A stretch of DNA of 12,976 bases, taken from NCBI GenBank assembly GCA_937891085.1, contig CALAEY010000044.1, positions 1-12,976 on the forward strand, written 5' to 3'. Made by a program: the position numbers and the translations under genes. Of the stretch, positions 12,089 through 12,976 are shown piece by piece (position 1 is the first letter of the stretch; each line of letters begins with the position of its first letter). The DNA comes from an uncultured Prevotellaceae bacterium. Lineage in GTDB: Bacteria; Bacteroidota; Bacteroidia; Bacteroidales; Bacteroidaceae. The notes beneath the pieces were generated by a model. The model searched no databases and was not told where the DNA came from. It was given only the letters and a program-made list of their open reading frames with translations.

Positions 12089-12976
12089 GCAGCGACAAAG
12101 AGAAGATGCTAACATACTATTATTTAGCTAATACACAGGTTATTGCCAATGAGACTGCCAAATGCCTGATTAGCCTTACAGATGCAGAGAAATATGCCAA
12201 AAAGATTGAGAACCATTTCTATTTAGGCATGATTTATCGCATGATGGCACATGCTTACAATACCATTTATTGCAGTAATGAAGAATTAAAATATAGACAA
12301 TTGTCATATGAGGAATTTAAAGAGGCTGGCTCTCAAAGGCATATAGATTTTGCATATCTTGATTTAGGTCAATCCTATTCTAATAGCTATGAATATGATA
12401 AGAGCATTGCTATTTATAATGATATATTGCTATCTGCTGAGAAATCTTCAGACTCTGTTTTAATAAGAGACTGTTTTTCCAACTTAGGGCACACATTATA
12501 TATGAAACATGATTACAGAGAATCTATCAACTATATAAAAAGATTAGAGGCTCTTTTTCCAAACAAGATAAAATCTGACGACTACAGAGATCTGGCAAGT
12601 AATTATGCTGCCTTGCAAATGCCAGATAGCGCCATTTACTATATGCATATAGCAGAATCACTTATAAGAAGCAATGTAGATACACAGGTTACTTACGAAA
12701 TCAGCTATGAGCTATCCAAATATAAAGGAGACTATAAAGCTGCACTCTACAACTATGAGAAGCTCTTTGACCTGAATGCTTATGTCACAGACTCTATCAT
12801 GGGAAAATCTGTATTAGTAACACTCCAAGACTATATTGTGCAGCAAGCTGAATATGACAATTACGTAGCCAGTCAAAAAAGAAATAGACTCTATCTCATA
12901 ATTGCATTCCTCATTTTAGGTATCATTGCTGCTTCCATTATTCTATACCAACGTTGGCAAAACAAAAACCAAGAAA
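11809..12976 (+). CDS. Membrane-spanning TPR regulator (paralog 2, runs off the window)
   Basis: 389 codons are open to the window end. The first 75 codons are base-identical to paralog 1, including the LTAC lipobox (Cys17). After about codon 93 the two proteins align without gaps worth noting but differ in many residues. Strongly kept blocks include ETAKCLISLTDAEKYAK, HFYLGMIYRMMA, and DSIMGKSVLVTLQDYIVQQ. The transmembrane helix (LYLIIAFLILGIIAASIIL) sits at the same place, followed by YQRWQNKN. The coiled coil and HTH-like end are outside the window. Kept protein blocks use different synonymous codons from paralog 1, so the split is old, in contrast to the identical 5' end. By analogy it should be followed by its own surface-protein operon. 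Confidence 0.78.
   Translation, partial: MRNLIYTLYILLVLTACTTHQGTRAQLDQAEALMTEQPDSALTILQQVDDAQLTTNALQARFALLLSMALDKNYIDVASDSLIHPAVEYYENHGSDKEKMLTYYYLANTQVIANETAKCLISLTDAEKYAKKIENHFYLGMIYRMMAHAYNTIYCSNEELKYRQLSYEEFKEAGSQRHIDFAYLDLGQSYSNSYEYDKSIAIYNDILLSAEKSSDSVLIRDCFSNLGHTLYMKHDYRESINYIKRLEALFPNKIKSDDYRDLASNYAALQMPDSAIYYMHIAESLIRSNVDTQVTYEISYELSKYKGDYKAALYNYEKLFDLNAYVTDSIMGKSVLVTLQDYIVQQAEYDNYVASQKRNRLYLIIAFLILGIIAASIILYQRWQNKNQE

Overview
The window looks like a chromosomal segment of a Bacteroidota (Bacteroidales) member. Nearly every well-placed gene start lies 20-35 bases downstream of a TAnnTTTG element, the Bacteroidetes -7 promoter hexamer plus flank. The proteins are typical of the group: DUF3244, surface lipoproteins, a membrane TPR regulator and an AAA_14/DUF4143 ATPase. 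A Prevotella/Segatella-like gut or oral organism is my best guess; I cannot place it more precisely.

Left part (1-4600): ordinary, fairly GC-rich genes. There is the tail of an unidentified gene, a MaoC-type hydratase (minus) divergent from an AlbA_2/winged-helix protein, a two-gene operon (unknown protein plus uracil-DNA-glycosylase-superfamily protein), and a two-gene operon (LemA-like protein plus membrane protein). The intergenic regions carry two AT-rich arrays with an exact 7-base period, each ending in or just before a promoter. In the first, the promoter block itself is duplicated.

Middle (4600-5250): a DUF4160-DUF2442 pair on the minus strand. The DUF4160 gene has one extra base in a six-base homopolymer just after its start. 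Next to it is a short start-codon stub that stops where a long direct repeat begins.

Right part (5240-12976): the most interesting region. Two paralogous genes, 6448 bases apart and in the same orientation, encode predicted membrane-spanning TPR regulators (lipoprotein-type signal, TPR sensor, transmembrane helix, coiled coil, HTH-like C terminus; the second copy is cut by the window end). Their promoters, leaders and first 227 coding bases are almost or fully identical, while the rest has diverged even at synonymous sites. The repeated 5' part is GC-rich; the remainder is AT-rich. Between them lie a putative target operon (DUF3244 secreted protein, a 537-residue lipoprotein with a Ser/Thr-rich C-terminal segment, and a small lipoprotein with a surface-export-like signal), a terminator, a broken outer-membrane beta-barrel gene between two copies of a terminator/promoter block, and an inverted AAA_14/DUF4143 ATPase gene.

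My reading, which is inference: this is one unit of an expandable family in which a membrane regulator controls a neighbouring set of cell-surface proteins. The constant 5' end of the regulator genes acts as a recombination or gene-conversion anchor. A cluster of YTGATAR motifs between the regulator and the DUF3244 promoter is a candidate operator.
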